Below are positions 26,893 to 36,412 of a stretch of DNA of 64,000 nt, in pieces. The notes beneath the pieces are model-generated. The model saw only the letters and a list, made by a program, of their open reading frames with translations, was not told where the DNA came from and made no database searches. Source of the stretch: Thermoguttaceae bacterium (lineage in GTDB: Bacteria; Planctomycetota; Planctomycetia; Pirellulales; Thermoguttaceae); NCBI GenBank assembly GCA_029975295.1, contig JARKPK010000082.1:1-64000 (forward strand), read 5' to 3'. How positions within the stretch are numbered: position 1 is the first letter of the stretch; each line of letters opens with the position of its first letter. The position numbers were made by a program, and so were the translations under genes.

Positions 26893-27858
26893 TCAGCCGC
26901 CCATCTTCGGGAAGAGTTCGCGGGCCATGGTGATGGCCGCCGGGCCGACCAGCACAATGAAGATGCCCGGAAAGATGAACAACACCAAGGGGAAGATCAG
27001 CTTCACGGCGGTTTTGGCGGCTTTTTCCTCGGCCAGTTGCTGGCGGCGCGTGCGAAGCGCGTCGCTTTGCACGCGCAGCGCCTGCGCCACGCTGCTGCCG
27101 AATTTGTCGGCCTGAATCAACACGGCGCCCAACGCGCGCAAATCGGGCACATCGGTGCGGTTGCCCAGTTCGTGCAGCACTTCAGCGCGGGGACGGCCCA
27201 TCTGCAACTGAAAATTGGCCAGGGCGAACTCTTCGCAGAGCACCGGGTAGCTTTCCTTCATTTCGTCGGCCACGCGGCGCATGGCCTGATCGAGGCCCAA
27301 GCCGGCTTCGACGCAAACGACCATCAGGTCGAGCGCGTCGGGCAGAGCGAGGAAGATCGCCTGCTTGCGCTTCTTGCCCAAGTAGCCGATGATCAGATCG
27401 GGCAAATAGAAGAACCCGCCGGCCAACAAGACGGTGTACAATCCGGCCTTCTGCGTTAGCCCGTGCCACAACACGCTCGCGCCGCCGAAGGCGAACAGCC
27501 CGACCACCAGCCCGGCGAACTTCAGCCCGAGAAACACGGTGACGGCCGATTCGTTGCGAAACCCGGCGACGGTGAGCTTTTTCCGCAAGGTGCTCACCTC
27601 GGCTTCGTTCTTCGGTTGCAGCGGTTTGGCCAGGGCCGGCGCGGCCTGTTCCAACGCTCGGGTAATGGCGTTGCCGCCCGCGTTGCCCGCCGCCGAGCGG
27701 CGCTTGCCGGGCGAGCGCAGTTCGGCCAAGCGCTCGATGGTCCGCGAGTTGCCCGCCGCGGCCCAGTCGAGGCCCCACCACGCCAGCGCGGCAATCGCGC
27801 CGAAGACGGCCACGGGAGTCAAGGTCGATAGATTGACGATTTCGACGGCAAAGATCAT
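26893..27858 (-). CDS. tadC: Tad pilus inner-membrane platform protein TadC
   Basis: The 321-residue T2SSF-family protein is one of two platform subunits of the Flp pilus machine. It has an N-terminal membrane segment (about 10-30), two central segments (about 105-150) and one near the C-terminus (LIFPLVLFIFPGIFIVLVGP). The T2SSF domain spans about 170-300, with DALDLMVVCVEAGLGLDQAM and ADKFGSSVAQALRVQSDALR. AGGTGA lies upstream of the ATG. It is the last gene of the Tad locus, 114 bp after tadB, the usual TadB-TadC order. Confidence 0.92.
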   Translation of the reverse strand: MIFAVEIVNLSTLTPVAVFGAIAALAWWGLDWAAAGNSRTIERLAELRSPGKRRSAAGNAGGNAITRALEQAAPALAKPLQPKNEAEVSTLRKKLTVAGFRNESAVTVFLGLKFAGLVVGLFAFGGASVLWHGLTQKAGLYTVLLAGGFFYLPDLIIGYLGKKRKQAIFLALPDALDLMVVCVEAGLGLDQAMRRVADEMKESYPVLCEEFALANFQLQMGRPRAEVLHELGNRTDVPDLRALGAVLIQADKFGSSVAQALRVQSDALRTRRQQLAEEKAAKTAVKLIFPLVLFIFPGIFIVLVGPAAITMARELFPKMGG

Positions 27859-27972
27859 CGACGTTCACCTATCAATCGTTCGCGGAATCGCCGCGCTCGG
27901 TTCGCTTCGGGGCCGACAAGCGGGATTGCTCGTCGGCGGGCGTGGTCGCCCTGCATTTCACAGAGGCCGTTG

Positions 27973-28941
27973 TTACACCTGGATATTGACGATCTTGCGA
28001 ATCACCGCCGCACCGAGCAATTGCATGACGATCCCGCCCATCAACAACTTTTTGCCCATCGGATCGGTGAAGAGCACCATTACGTAATCGGGATTGAGGT
28101 ATAGCACGACGAAGAACAAAAGCACCGGCAGCGCCAGCAGCACGATGCCCGACAATCGCCCTTCGCCGGTCAGCGCCTGCACCTGCCCCCAAATGCGGAA
28201 GCGGTCGCGGATGAGCGAGCCGATCTTGTCGAGAATTTCGGCCAAGTCGCCGCCCGTCTGCCGCTGCAAAATCACGGCCGTGGCGAAGAACCGCAGGTCG
28301 AGGTTCGGCACCCGTTCGGTCATCGCCCGGAGCGATTCCTCCAAGGGCACGCCGAGGTTCTGTTCTTCGAAAACGCGGCCGAACTCGCGCGAGATGGGAT
28401 TGGGCATCTCGCTGCCCACCATGTTGAATCCGTAGGCGATGCTTTGCCCGGCCCGCAACCCGCGGGCAAGCATTTCCATGGCCTCGGGCAATTGGGCGCC
28501 GAACTTCTTCAGCCGCCGTTTCCGCCGCCACAACAGCCACATGATCGGCAACGCACCGAAGAAGATCGCCGCCAGCGGCAGCAGCGCCGGATGAACCCTC
28601 AATGCGCCCAACAGGGCGGCGCCGCCCACCGCCAGGCCGCCGCTAATCAGAGCCAAACGCGCCGCGGTGAGCGAAACGTCGGCCTGCTCGAACAGCAAGC
28701 GCACATCGCCGAACCGTTTGAACAGCGATTCCCAGATGCTGGGCCGATCATCGAGGGGTTCGGCCAGCAGATTGCCCGGCTTCAGCCCCTCTTTGCTTTT
28801 CGTGCTGTGCGAGGTGATCGAGTGCAGCCGGTCTTCCAAACGCCCGCCGACGCGGTCGCGCAGCAACATCGCCACGCCGGCCACCAGGGCCGAAACGGCG
28901 ACAAACGCCGCGACAGCGATCAAAATCATGCCGGTGCTCAT
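27973..28941 (-). CDS. tadB: Tad pilus inner-membrane platform protein TadB
   Basis: The 322-residue partner of TadC anchors the CpaF ATPase to the membrane. It has an N-terminal membrane segment (2-24), a pair of segments at about 95-135 and two near the C-terminus (about 265-315). The T2SSF domain contains LPEAMEMLARGLRAGQSI near 155 and LDLRFFATAVILQRQTGGDL near 215. It sits 172 bp after cpaF in the Tad operon. Confidence 0.92.
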   Translation of the reverse strand: MSTGMILIAVAAFVAVSALVAGVAMLLRDRVGGRLEDRLHSITSHSTKSKEGLKPGNLLAEPLDDRPSIWESLFKRFGDVRLLFEQADVSLTAARLALISGGLAVGGAALLGALRVHPALLPLAAIFFGALPIMWLLWRRKRRLKKFGAQLPEAMEMLARGLRAGQSIAYGFNMVGSEMPNPISREFGRVFEEQNLGVPLEESLRAMTERVPNLDLRFFATAVILQRQTGGDLAEILDKIGSLIRDRFRIWGQVQALTGEGRLSGIVLLALPVLLFFVVLYLNPDYVMVLFTDPMGKKLLMGGIVMQLLGAAVIRKIVNIQV

Positions 28942-29113
28942 GAGTCCGTTTTCCGTCTTATCTCATCGCGGTGGACCGCGGCGCCGTCGGGCCGCAGCCA
29001 TCACCGCTCGAACCAGGTTTGCACAATACGCCAACCGCGGCCGCCGGCAAAGCGAAGCGGCCGATCGCCGCATTTCGCCCGCGCGGGCCGCTGTTCCCCA
29101 TCGGCGGTTTCGT

Positions 29114-30433
29114 TCAGTCCTCGAGCATCACCCGTTCACGGAAGGCGCTGGCGGGCAACCGCACGCCGGCCGATTCCAACCGGTTCATAAACGTGGGCCG
29201 AATCCCCGTGGCGATGAATCGCCCATGGGCCCGGCCGTTTTCGTCCACGCCCGTTTTCTCGAAGCGATAGATGTCTTGCATCACCACGGTGTCTTGCTCC
29301 ATGCCCACCACTTCGGTGATGTAGGTGACTTTTCGCGGCCCGCCCTGCAACCGGCTGGCCTGCACGATCAGATCGACCGCGCTGGCGATTTGCGTGCGCA
29401 TCGCCTTGAGCGGCAATTCGAAGCCGGCCATCATGATCATGGTTTCCAATCGGGCGATGGCGTCGCGCGGCGTGTTGGCGTGCAGCGTGGTGAGCGACCC
29501 CTCGTGGCCGGTGTTCATCGCCTGCAACATGTCGAGCGATTCGGGTCCGCGGCATTCGCCGATGATGATTCGTTCCGGCCGCATACGCAGGGCGTTGCGC
29601 ACCAAGTCGGTGGCCGTCACCGCCCCTTTGCCGTCGACGTTGGGCGGCCGGGTTTCCAAACGGACCACGTGCTCCTGCTGCAACTGCAATTCGGCAGCGT
29701 CTTCAATCGTCACAATGCGGTCGGTATTGGGAATGAAGCTCGAAAGGGTGTTCAACAGCGTCGTTTTACCGGACCCGGTTCCGCCGGAGACGATGATGTT
29801 CAACCGCGCCTTGATCGCCCCTTCCAATAGCATCACCATTTCCGGGGTGAACGCTTTGTAGTTGAGCAGGTCTTCCAGCTTCAGCGGGTTCTTGCCGAAT
29901 CGGCGGATGGAAACGGCCGCCCCGTCCAGCGCCAAGGGCGGAATAATCGCGTTGAAACGCGAGCCGTCGGCCATGCGGGCGTCGACCATCGGACACGATT
30001 CATCCACTCGCCGGCCCACCTTGGAGATGATCCGATCGATGATTTGCATCAGGTGGTCGTTGTCGCGGAAAGTGACGTTCGTCTTCTCCATTCGGCCGCG
30101 ACGTTCGACGTAAACGTTCTTCGGGCCGTTTATGAGAATGTCGCTCACCGAGGCGTCTTTGAGCAGCAGTTCGAGCGGGCCCAGCCCGAACGTTTCGTCG
30201 AGAACTTCGTTGATCAGCCGATCGCGCTCGGCGCGGTTGAGCAACGTGTCTTCGCTGTCGCACAGATGCTCGACAACCAAACGAATCTCGCGGCGGAGGA
30301 TTTCGCCTTCCAATTCGCCGATCTTCGACATGTCGAGCTTGTCGACCAATTTGCCGTGGATGCGCTGCTTGAGCTGCTCGAAGGTCAGGTCCTTCGGCTC
30401 GTTCGTGCGGGGAGCGACGGGAAGCTTAGCCAT
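29114..30433 (-). CDS. cpaF: Tad pilus secretion ATPase CpaF/TadA
   Basis: The 439-residue hexameric ATPase powers Flp pilus assembly (and retraction in some species). The helical N-domain (about 1-150) is followed by the VirB11/GspE-type catalytic domain. Walker A is [12 protein letters not shown] near residue 215, the Asp box is [12 protein letters not shown], Walker B is [10 protein letters not shown] near 290 and the His box is [11 protein letters not shown] near 320. The canonical GEVRG is replaced by GECRG. Transcription comes from cpaE, with an unusually large 633-bp gap. tadB and tadC follow. Confidence 0.95.
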   Translation of the reverse strand: MAKLPVAPRTNEPKDLTFEQLKQRIHGKLVDKLDMSKIGELEGEILRREIRLVVEHLCDSEDTLLNRAERDRLINEVLDETFGLGPLELLLKDASVSDILINGPKNVYVERRGRMEKTNVTFRDNDHLMQIIDRIISKVGRRVDESCPMVDARMADGSRFNAIIPPLALDGAAVSIRRFGKNPLKLEDLLNYKAFTPEMVMLLEGAIKARLNIIVSGGTGSGKTTLLNTLSSFIPNTDRIVTIEDAAELQLQQEHVVRLETRPPNVDGKGAVTATDLVRNALRMRPERIIIGECRGPESLDMLQAMNTGHEGSLTTLHANTPRDAIARLETMIMMAGFELPLKAMRTQIASAVDLIVQASRLQGGPRKVTYITEVVGMEQDTVVMQDIYRFEKTGVDENGRAHGRFIATGIRPTFMNRLESAGVRLPASAFRERVMLED

Positions 30434-31066
30434 GGGATGCCGTTCGCGGTTCTACTTCGGTGTATCGATGCCGATCGCGGCGGGCCTCGGCGCGCCAAGG
30501 CGGCCGGGGCGACTCTGCCGAATCAAATGCTTTGCCGACGCGGCCGTGCTCGTCGGCAACTCGATCGACCCGCGGCCGCCGGCGCCGAGTGCATCCGGCC
30601 GGGCCGAACTCGTCAATCGGGGAGTGTTGCCAAGGCAGCACCGCGCTGCCGACAATCTCCCCGGCAAACATAGCTTACAGCCGAAGCGCGCGTGTGGCAG
30701 AAAAACACCAATTCTCCTTCGGCCGCCGCTGGTGGCTCGGGCGGCGCCGGACAAAATGCCGCTTGGCGGCGCACGCCCCCCCGCGCGTAAAGGCGGAAGC
30801 GAACGATTTTGCCGAAGAGACCGCATGTGCTGTTTGAAACAGGCAACAGAAAGCAGCGCGCCGTGCTCTACCGGAACGCGCCGTCCGCCAATCTCATTGC
30901 TGAAATCGACGGAGCGAAAAACGACGCCGAACCGGCCGACGCATCGCAGGCAGGGGCATAAGGCGCAAGACGCTCGGCGCAGGCGTTCACCGATGCCGGC
31001 GGAGTGCTGTCGCTGCGGGTGGCGCCCAACTGGAACGGAATCGCGCGACGCGAGAGCCGTCGAGCG
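30434..31066. other. Unusually long gap inside the Tad locus (cpaE to cpaF)
   Basis: Neighbouring Tad genes here are normally tightly spaced, yet 633 bp separate these two. No minus-strand frame has a ribosome-binding site plus family resemblance. A minus-strand frame at 30613-30846 starts well but is featureless. A separate cpaF promoter may lie here; none is convincing. Confidence 0.35.
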
Positions 31067-32281
31067 TCACTTCGATGGTTTCGAGCTCATCTTGAACAAC
31101 CGGCCGAACAGCGAGTTCTTGGCGGTTGTCTCGGCGGATTCGGCCTTCGGCTCGCCGCACAATCCCTCGGCCAGCCCGACGACCGCCTGGGTGACGGCCG
31201 CCCGCGGATACTGCTCGATCAGCGGCACGCCGTTGTTGCGCACCTCCGCCATCGTGCGGTAGTCGTTGGGCAACTGCCAGAAGATCGGCTTGCCCATCGT
31301 TTCTTCGGCCTTTTTCAAGCTGATTTGCCCGCCGTCGAGCCCTACCCGATTGACCACGATCTTCACGCGATCGGCCAGGTTTTCCATCTCGCCAAGCGAC
31401 ATCATCAGCCGCACCACGTTGCGCAGGCAGGGCAGGTCGAGCTGCGTGACCAGCACGATATGCGTGGCCATCTCCAACGCCACCATGTCGATCGGCGTGT
31501 ACGCCTTCGAAAGATCGAGCACGACGTGGGTGAACGTGGCTTTGAGCAAGCCGATCACCCGTTGCAGATCTTCGGGCGTAATCAGTCGGGCGTCTTCGAT
31601 GCGCACCGGCCGCGGCAGAAGATACAAGCCCGACGAATGCTTCGTCAGCGACCGCTTCAGAAGCGAGAAGTCGAGCCGCATCACATTCTGGGCGACATCG
31701 ACCAGCGTGTAGTCGGGAATGGTGTCGAGGAAGACGTCGGCGTCGCCCAGGCAGAGATCGAGATCGACCAGGGCCACGGAGTTGCGTTGATCGCGGGCCA
31801 ACGCGCAGCCGAGGTTGACGGCGATGCTCGTCGAGCCCACGCCGCCGATCGCACCGGCCACGGCAATCACCTGGCTGCCGCGGGGCCGGCCGTCGCCCTT
31901 GCCGAAGCGCCGTTCGCTAATGCGCCCCAGCGCGGCCAACAGGTCTTCAATGCGCACCGGCTGCGTAAGGAATTCCTTCGCGCCGGCGCGCAGCGCCTGG
32001 AGAATCAGATTGCTGTCTTTCGAGCTGCTGACCACCAACACGGCGCACTGCGGGGCCTGCTCGCCGAGCCGCTCGACCAGATGCAGGGCCTTCTCCGGGT
32101 CTTCGTCGACGGCCACCAACCCGATGTCGGGATTGGTTTGCGCCACCACGTCGGAAAAGAACTCGTAGCGCGAGCACTCGGCTTCGAGCCAAATCATGTC
32201 CATGCCCAAAAGCATGCTCTTGAGCGACTCGCGTTTGGCGTCGTTAGGATCGACCAGGGCTAGTCGAAGTACATTGCTCAT
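31067..32281 (-). CDS. cpaE: CpaE/TadZ pilus localisation protein with degenerate P-loop
   Basis: The 404-residue protein belongs to the CpaE/TadZ branch of the MinD/ParA superfamily, which positions Tad pilus machinery at a pole. Residues 1-125 form an atypical receiver-like domain (LRLALVDPNDAKRESLKSML, then LVAVDEDPEKAL). The ATPase-like domain starts near 138. Its P-loop reads GAIGGVGSTS, lacking both lysines of the ParA deviant Walker A (KGGxGKT/S). Downstream VALVDLDLCLGDADVFL and VVLDLSKAYTPID correspond to the switch/Walker B regions. TadZ proteins are known for altered Walker A motifs, so the protein may bind nucleotide without hydrolysing it. Confidence 0.9.
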   Translation of the reverse strand: MSNVLRLALVDPNDAKRESLKSMLLGMDMIWLEAECSRYEFFSDVVAQTNPDIGLVAVDEDPEKALHLVERLGEQAPQCAVLVVSSSKDSNLILQALRAGAKEFLTQPVRIEDLLAALGRISERRFGKGDGRPRGSQVIAVAGAIGGVGSTSIAVNLGCALARDQRNSVALVDLDLCLGDADVFLDTIPDYTLVDVAQNVMRLDFSLLKRSLTKHSSGLYLLPRPVRIEDARLITPEDLQRVIGLLKATFTHVVLDLSKAYTPIDMVALEMATHIVLVTQLDLPCLRNVVRLMMSLGEMENLADRVKIVVNRVGLDGGQISLKKAEETMGKPIFWQLPNDYRTMAEVRNNGVPLIEQYPRAAVTQAVVGLAEGLCGEPKAESAETTAKNSLFGRLFKMSSKPSK

Positions 32282-32558
32282 ATCGATTGCCCAGCGCTCG
32301 ACACAGCGACAGACTCAACGTTGCGCGCCGAACAGCACCCCCGCGCTTGCAGCTTCCCACCACCGTTTGGCGCCGATTTCTCCCTGCCGCAACGCTATTG
32401 CCCCGCGGCGATCCGCGATTCGCGCTGCGACCGCTGATGGCTGCGGCTCGCTGTCGGATGAGGTCGGCCGCGCTGCCGACCGCGACCGCGAAGTCTGTGC
32501 GGTGCGGTCGCGGCGAGGCAACTCGTTTCTCCGACAGCAAATCGGCATCTGAGAAATG

Positions 32559-34349
32559 TTAGTTCACCAGATCGTAGCCGATCGGACCAATGAAGCCCGG
32601 CTCCGCGGTTTTCGGCGCGTTTCGTTGCGGATAAACCGATTTCTGCGGCTGAGTCGCGATAGGCCGGTTTTGCGGCTTTTGCGAACCGCTGCCCCCGAAG
32701 ACGCTGGGGCGCTGGGCCGTCAGCGGCACGGATACCGGGGCACGGCCCGAGACCGCCCCTTGGGGCGGCGGAAGCGGCAGAACCTCGCCGGGGCCGATCA
32801 TGCCCGGCATCGACTCGCTTTCCGGGGTGTTCGGGGGGCATAGCTCCGTTGGGCAGTCCATCGGGCAGGGCCGAGGCACTTCGAGATGCCCTTTGAAGTA
32901 CAGATCGCAGTCGCTCGGACTCATGGTGTGCTGCCCGGGGCCGCACGGTGGAACCTGGCCGGGATTCATCGGCTCGACCAGTTCCGGCGTCACCATGATC
33001 AACAGTTCGATCGTGTTGGTTTCCTCATTCACCTTGCGGAACGCCGTGCCCAAATAGGGCACCTCGCTGATCAAGGGCAGTCCCCGATTCTGAGCCTCGG
33101 TGCGTTCATACACCAATCCGGCGATGGCCAGCGTTTGCCCGGCCCGCATTTCTACGCCCGTCTCGACCTCGCGGGTGCGCAGCCCCGGTACGGTGGTGCC
33201 GGCCACGGTGACGCTGCGGCTGCGGTCGATTTCGCTCACCCGCGGGCGAACCTCGAGGCGGATGCACCCGTTGCCCAGCACGATCGGCACGAAGTCCAAC
33301 TGGGTGCCGAACTTCTTGAATTCGATCGAGATGGTGCCCAAACTCTGGGGCACGGGCACGGGAAATTCGCCGCCCGAGGTGAACTGCGCCGGCCGGCCGC
33401 TGACGGTAACCAGCGTGGGCTCGGCGAGAATCTTGGCCAAGTCGTCTTGCCGCAGGGCTTCGAGCACGCCGAAGAACGCGCTTGCCCCATCGACCACTCC
33501 AAAGCTGAACGTTTGGTTGCCGCTAGTGGCAATTCCGCCGACGCCGGCCGACGTGATCAGCCCGCTGATCCCCGAAACCACCGAATTGCCCCCGCTGAAA
33601 TTGGCGAAGTCGAATCCCAAACGGCGCAACTTGGTGCGGGAGACTTCCATCACTTTCACGTGCAGCAGCACTTGCTGCGCGCCGCCGACGGTGATGGCGT
33701 TGATGACTTTCGGATAGAACTCCTCGGCGATCCGCACGATCAAGTCGATGTGCTCCGGCCGATCGACGAAGCCGGAGATCAGCACCCCGTTGGCCACGGG
33801 CACCACTTTCAGAGCGGCCGTGGGAAACTGCGTGGCCAACAGATGACTGAGCGCTTGCGCATCGCCCATCACGATCACGTCGATCGTGTAAACTCGACGG
33901 TCTTCGCCCCAAAGATTGACTTGCGTTACGCCCGGTTTTTTGGCCGAAATCTGGATTTCGCCCGGCGACAACGGCGTGACATCGAGCAGATCGGGATTGT
34001 TCACCTGCGCCTGCGGGATCTTCTGGTCCATCGTCAGGATCCGGCTGGTGTTCACCGTCATCTCCAGGCGTTCCGACGCGGTGCGCACTTTATGGATGAT
34101 CGAAATCCGCGGCACGCCCGGCGCGGCCTCTGCGGTCGAGACGGCCGCGCCCGAAGCAATCGAAGGCTCGGCCAAGGGTGCTTCCGTCACCGGTTGCGGC
34201 CGAGGCCGCGGATCGGCCGTCAGCGGAAGCGGTCCCGGCTGAGCCGCCGCGGCTGAGATGGCGCCGAAGCAAACGGCGACGGCCGCTGTCCAAAACGGCC
34301 CGGTCACCAAGCGAAACGAACTTCGCCAAGCGCGCATTGATGCGAACAT
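32559..34349 (-). CDS. cpaC: Tad pilus secretin CpaC/RcpA
   Basis: The 596-residue outer-membrane channel protein of the Flp pilus has a signal peptide at about 1-37 (ending AAAA). The pilus-type N-terminal domain at about 80-165 (VNTSRILTMDQKIPQAQVNN, then KKPGVTQVNLWGED) is followed by a BON-like segment (about 165-230). The secretin barrel region spans about 280-455, with LAEPTLVTVSGRPAQFTSGG and ISEVPYLGTAFR. Beyond the barrel, residues about 469-504 carry five cysteines in a Pro-rich stretch (PPCGPGQ, RPCPMDCP, ELCPP), and a Pro/Gln-rich tail ends the protein. AAGGAAG lies upstream of the ATG. RcpB or a pilotin is not visible. Confidence 0.93.
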   Translation of the reverse strand: MFASMRAWRSSFRLVTGPFWTAAVAVCFGAISAAAAQPGPLPLTADPRPRPQPVTEAPLAEPSIASGAAVSTAEAAPGVPRISIIHKVRTASERLEMTVNTSRILTMDQKIPQAQVNNPDLLDVTPLSPGEIQISAKKPGVTQVNLWGEDRRVYTIDVIVMGDAQALSHLLATQFPTAALKVVPVANGVLISGFVDRPEHIDLIVRIAEEFYPKVINAITVGGAQQVLLHVKVMEVSRTKLRRLGFDFANFSGGNSVVSGISGLITSAGVGGIATSGNQTFSFGVVDGASAFFGVLEALRQDDLAKILAEPTLVTVSGRPAQFTSGGEFPVPVPQSLGTISIEFKKFGTQLDFVPIVLGNGCIRLEVRPRVSEIDRSRSVTVAGTTVPGLRTREVETGVEMRAGQTLAIAGLVYERTEAQNRGLPLISEVPYLGTAFRKVNEETNTIELLIMVTPELVEPMNPGQVPPCGPGQHTMSPSDCDLYFKGHLEVPRPCPMDCPTELCPPNTPESESMPGMIGPGEVLPLPPPQGAVSGRAPVSVPLTAQRPSVFGGSGSQKPQNRPIATQPQKSVYPQRNAPKTAEPGFIGPIGYDLVN

Positions 34350-34635
34350 CCTTGTTCTTCCTTAGCTTGTTTCGCGCCAGCGCGGCCGATGACGGTCGCG
34401 CAAATCGTTCTTCTGAGGCAGTCGTCCCTGTCCGGCCTCTCCGCACCCAAGCGGGCACGGCTTGGCGTCGCGGCCCGCGTTCGCTTCAGAACGGCGGCCG
34501 CCGGCGTTGATTGATCGTCACAAACACAAGGCTCAGCGCGGCTGTCGTTCGTTGGAACGACTCGGCCGCATGTTGGCCGGCCTCGCACCATCCACTCTTC
34601 TCACTCTCTTGAGAATCGATCGACTTGTCTTGTTT

Positions 34636-35823
34636 TCATTCCTTGGCCGACGCCGGTTCATCGGAAGACGGCTCTACTGGCGTCTTCTGCGGCGGCAATC
34701 GGCCCGAATCCTTCCCGCCCACACCCGCGTCACTCGGTTCCCCGAGGGGCCCGCTCGGCGCCGATTTCGCGATTCGGCTTACCGCGGCGCCGCCCGTCCC
34801 GGCCGCCGCAGCCGCCCCCGAATGAGAGCGCCAGCGGTCGGGCGACGAACGAGGCGACGGGTGGCTGTCGGCCTCCCGTTCCAAGGTCACATCCTCCACG
34901 CCGTTGGGCGATAGGATGCGCATGTTCCATGTTTCCGTCTGCGGCGTCGGGGCGATTCGTTCCAGAGGATTGGGACCGGCGTCCGGTTTCGACGATCGGC
35001 TGGCAGCGGCCTTCATGATGTCCAACAGGCTCACGCCACCCTTGGCGCTGCCCGGATCCTCCGGCACGAGCGATTCTTTTTCCGACTTGCCGGAATCGCT
35101 CTTGCCCAGCAGGTCCCGCGGCGTCACTTCGATCACGCCTTTAGTCGTGTTTTCATCGGGGGCGCGGAGGGCGAGTTTGATCGGGCCCAGTTCCGCGGCC
35201 AGGGCAAGCTTGGCGGCTTGCTCGGGCGTGACCAACAGCGACACTGTGGCCGCCTTGATCGTGCGCGATTCCTTTTCCGAACCAACTTCCACGATGTCGT
35301 TGACGGCAAACACCTTGATGTTTTCGAGCACCATCCGCATTCCCGTGGTTTCGATCTCGAACTGCGGATTGCGCGTCAGATAGGCCATCACATCGACGCG
35401 ATCGCCCGGGTTGAGCAGATTTCCGCCGACCGTGTCGGTCGTGGCTTTCACCGCAACCACGCGAAAGCCTTTGGGAATGAGCGATGTGGGAATGTATTCT
35501 TCGCCCTTGCGAAACAGCTTGTCTTCAAGAATCGGCTCGCCGGCGAAGAGCTTCACCTTGGTGCGACGACCGTCCAAATCGTCGAGTTTGATAATCGCGC
35601 CGGGGGGAACTTTGTCTTTCGGCCACGGCTCCAATCGCACCAGTTGGGCCGAAAGCATGTCGCCCATCGCCACTTCATTCAGAGCGACGAAGATCGTCTC
35701 GGTTTCGCCCGTGACCAGTTGCACCTCGGGCGAGCGCGTGGCCAGCACCTGGGTAATGCCGATCGACGCCACCAACCCGCACCCCAACGCCACGGCCAAC
35801 AAGGCAATCGATTTGGTCCGCAT
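34636..35823 (-). CDS. cpaB: Flp pilus assembly protein CpaB/RcpC
   Basis: The 395-residue periplasmic protein is thought to gate or stabilise the secretin. A membrane anchor or signal is at residues 5-25 (IALLAVALGCGLVASIGI), then a SAF domain at about 38-110 (VALNEVAMGDMLSAQLVRLE, KLFAGEPILEDKL) and the RcpC domain at about 115-240 (NPGDRVDVMAYLTR, VSLLVTPEQAAKLALAAELG). The last 130 residues are low-complexity and Ser/Pro/Gly-rich. GAGGAG precedes the ATG at 35823; a longer frame to 35880 lacks such a site. It lies 64 bp after tadE. Confidence 0.92.
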   Translation of the reverse strand: MRTKSIALLAVALGCGLVASIGITQVLATRSPEVQLVTGETETIFVALNEVAMGDMLSAQLVRLEPWPKDKVPPGAIIKLDDLDGRRTKVKLFAGEPILEDKLFRKGEEYIPTSLIPKGFRVVAVKATTDTVGGNLLNPGDRVDVMAYLTRNPQFEIETTGMRMVLENIKVFAVNDIVEVGSEKESRTIKAATVSLLVTPEQAAKLALAAELGPIKLALRAPDENTTKGVIEVTPRDLLGKSDSGKSEKESLVPEDPGSAKGGVSLLDIMKAAASRSSKPDAGPNPLERIAPTPQTETWNMRILSPNGVEDVTLEREADSHPSPRSSPDRWRSHSGAAAAAGTGGAAVSRIAKSAPSGPLGEPSDAGVGGKDSGRLPPQKTPVEPSSDEPASAKE

Positions 35824-35887
35824 ATGCTCCTCGCGTCCCTCAATCGCCCGCCCCGGTCGCCGCGTTTCTGCGGCCGGCAACGCGAGC

Positions 35888-36412
35888 TTATTGCACTGTT
35901 TCGCGCCGCATGACGGCGGAAGCCTGCAAGGTGAGGGCTTTTAGGTTCACGTTCGAAAACGGAATCGTCGGCAGCGGCACCCAGCTCACCTGACCAAACG
36001 GGATCGAAACCCGCACGGTCACCGGCTGGCCGAAGCCCGCTGTGGCCGGTTCGGTCGGCGTAATTTGCACCGTCGCTCCGGCAATGCCCGAGTTGCTCAA
36101 GTAGGTCGTCACGCTGTTCCGCACGCCGTTAGCTGTCGCGCCGTCGAGCACGGCCGCTCGCGCGCCCTCGCGGGCGGCGTTGGTGAGGATTTGCTGAACC
36201 ATCACCGCGCGGCCGAACTCCAACATCCCGACAATCAACAGGAAGAACAGCGGCGCAACCAGAGCGAACTCGACGGCTGCCGCGCCTCGTCGCTTTCTTC
36301 GGCACGACCGAGAAAGATTCTCTAGTTTCACTTCGCAAAGTTGCGATTTGGGCGACTCCGCAGGCAAGCCGCTTGGCGATATAGGGGCTTTGGGCAATAT
36401 GCGGCCGATCAT
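35888..36412 (-). CDS. tadE: TadE-like pseudopilin
   Basis: The 174-residue minor pilin-like protein has a prepilin signal near residue 42: RRGAAAVEFALVAPLFFLLI, where cleavage after Gly leaves Glu at +5 and Phe at +6, as in Flp-type substrates. The hydrophobic helix follows, then EFGRAVMVQQILTNAAREGAR, the TadE signature. The rest is a beta-rich periplasmic domain. The ATG at 36412 overlaps the TGA of cpaA (ATGA), implying translational coupling. GGGGA lies about 9 nt upstream. It probably primes or caps the Flp fibre and is processed by the adjacent CpaA peptidase. Confidence 0.88.
   Translation of the reverse strand: MIGRILPKAPISPSGLPAESPKSQLCEVKLENLSRSCRRKRRGAAAVEFALVAPLFFLLIVGMLEFGRAVMVQQILTNAAREGARAAVLDGATANGVRNSVTTYLSNSGIAGATVQITPTEPATAGFGQPVTVRVSIPFGQVSWVPLPTIPFSNVNLKALTLQASAVMRRETVQ

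Noticed and set aside
32886-34256. Plus-strand open frame of 456 codons
   Set aside because: It is antisense to the Tad secretin. The composition is typical of a shadow frame.
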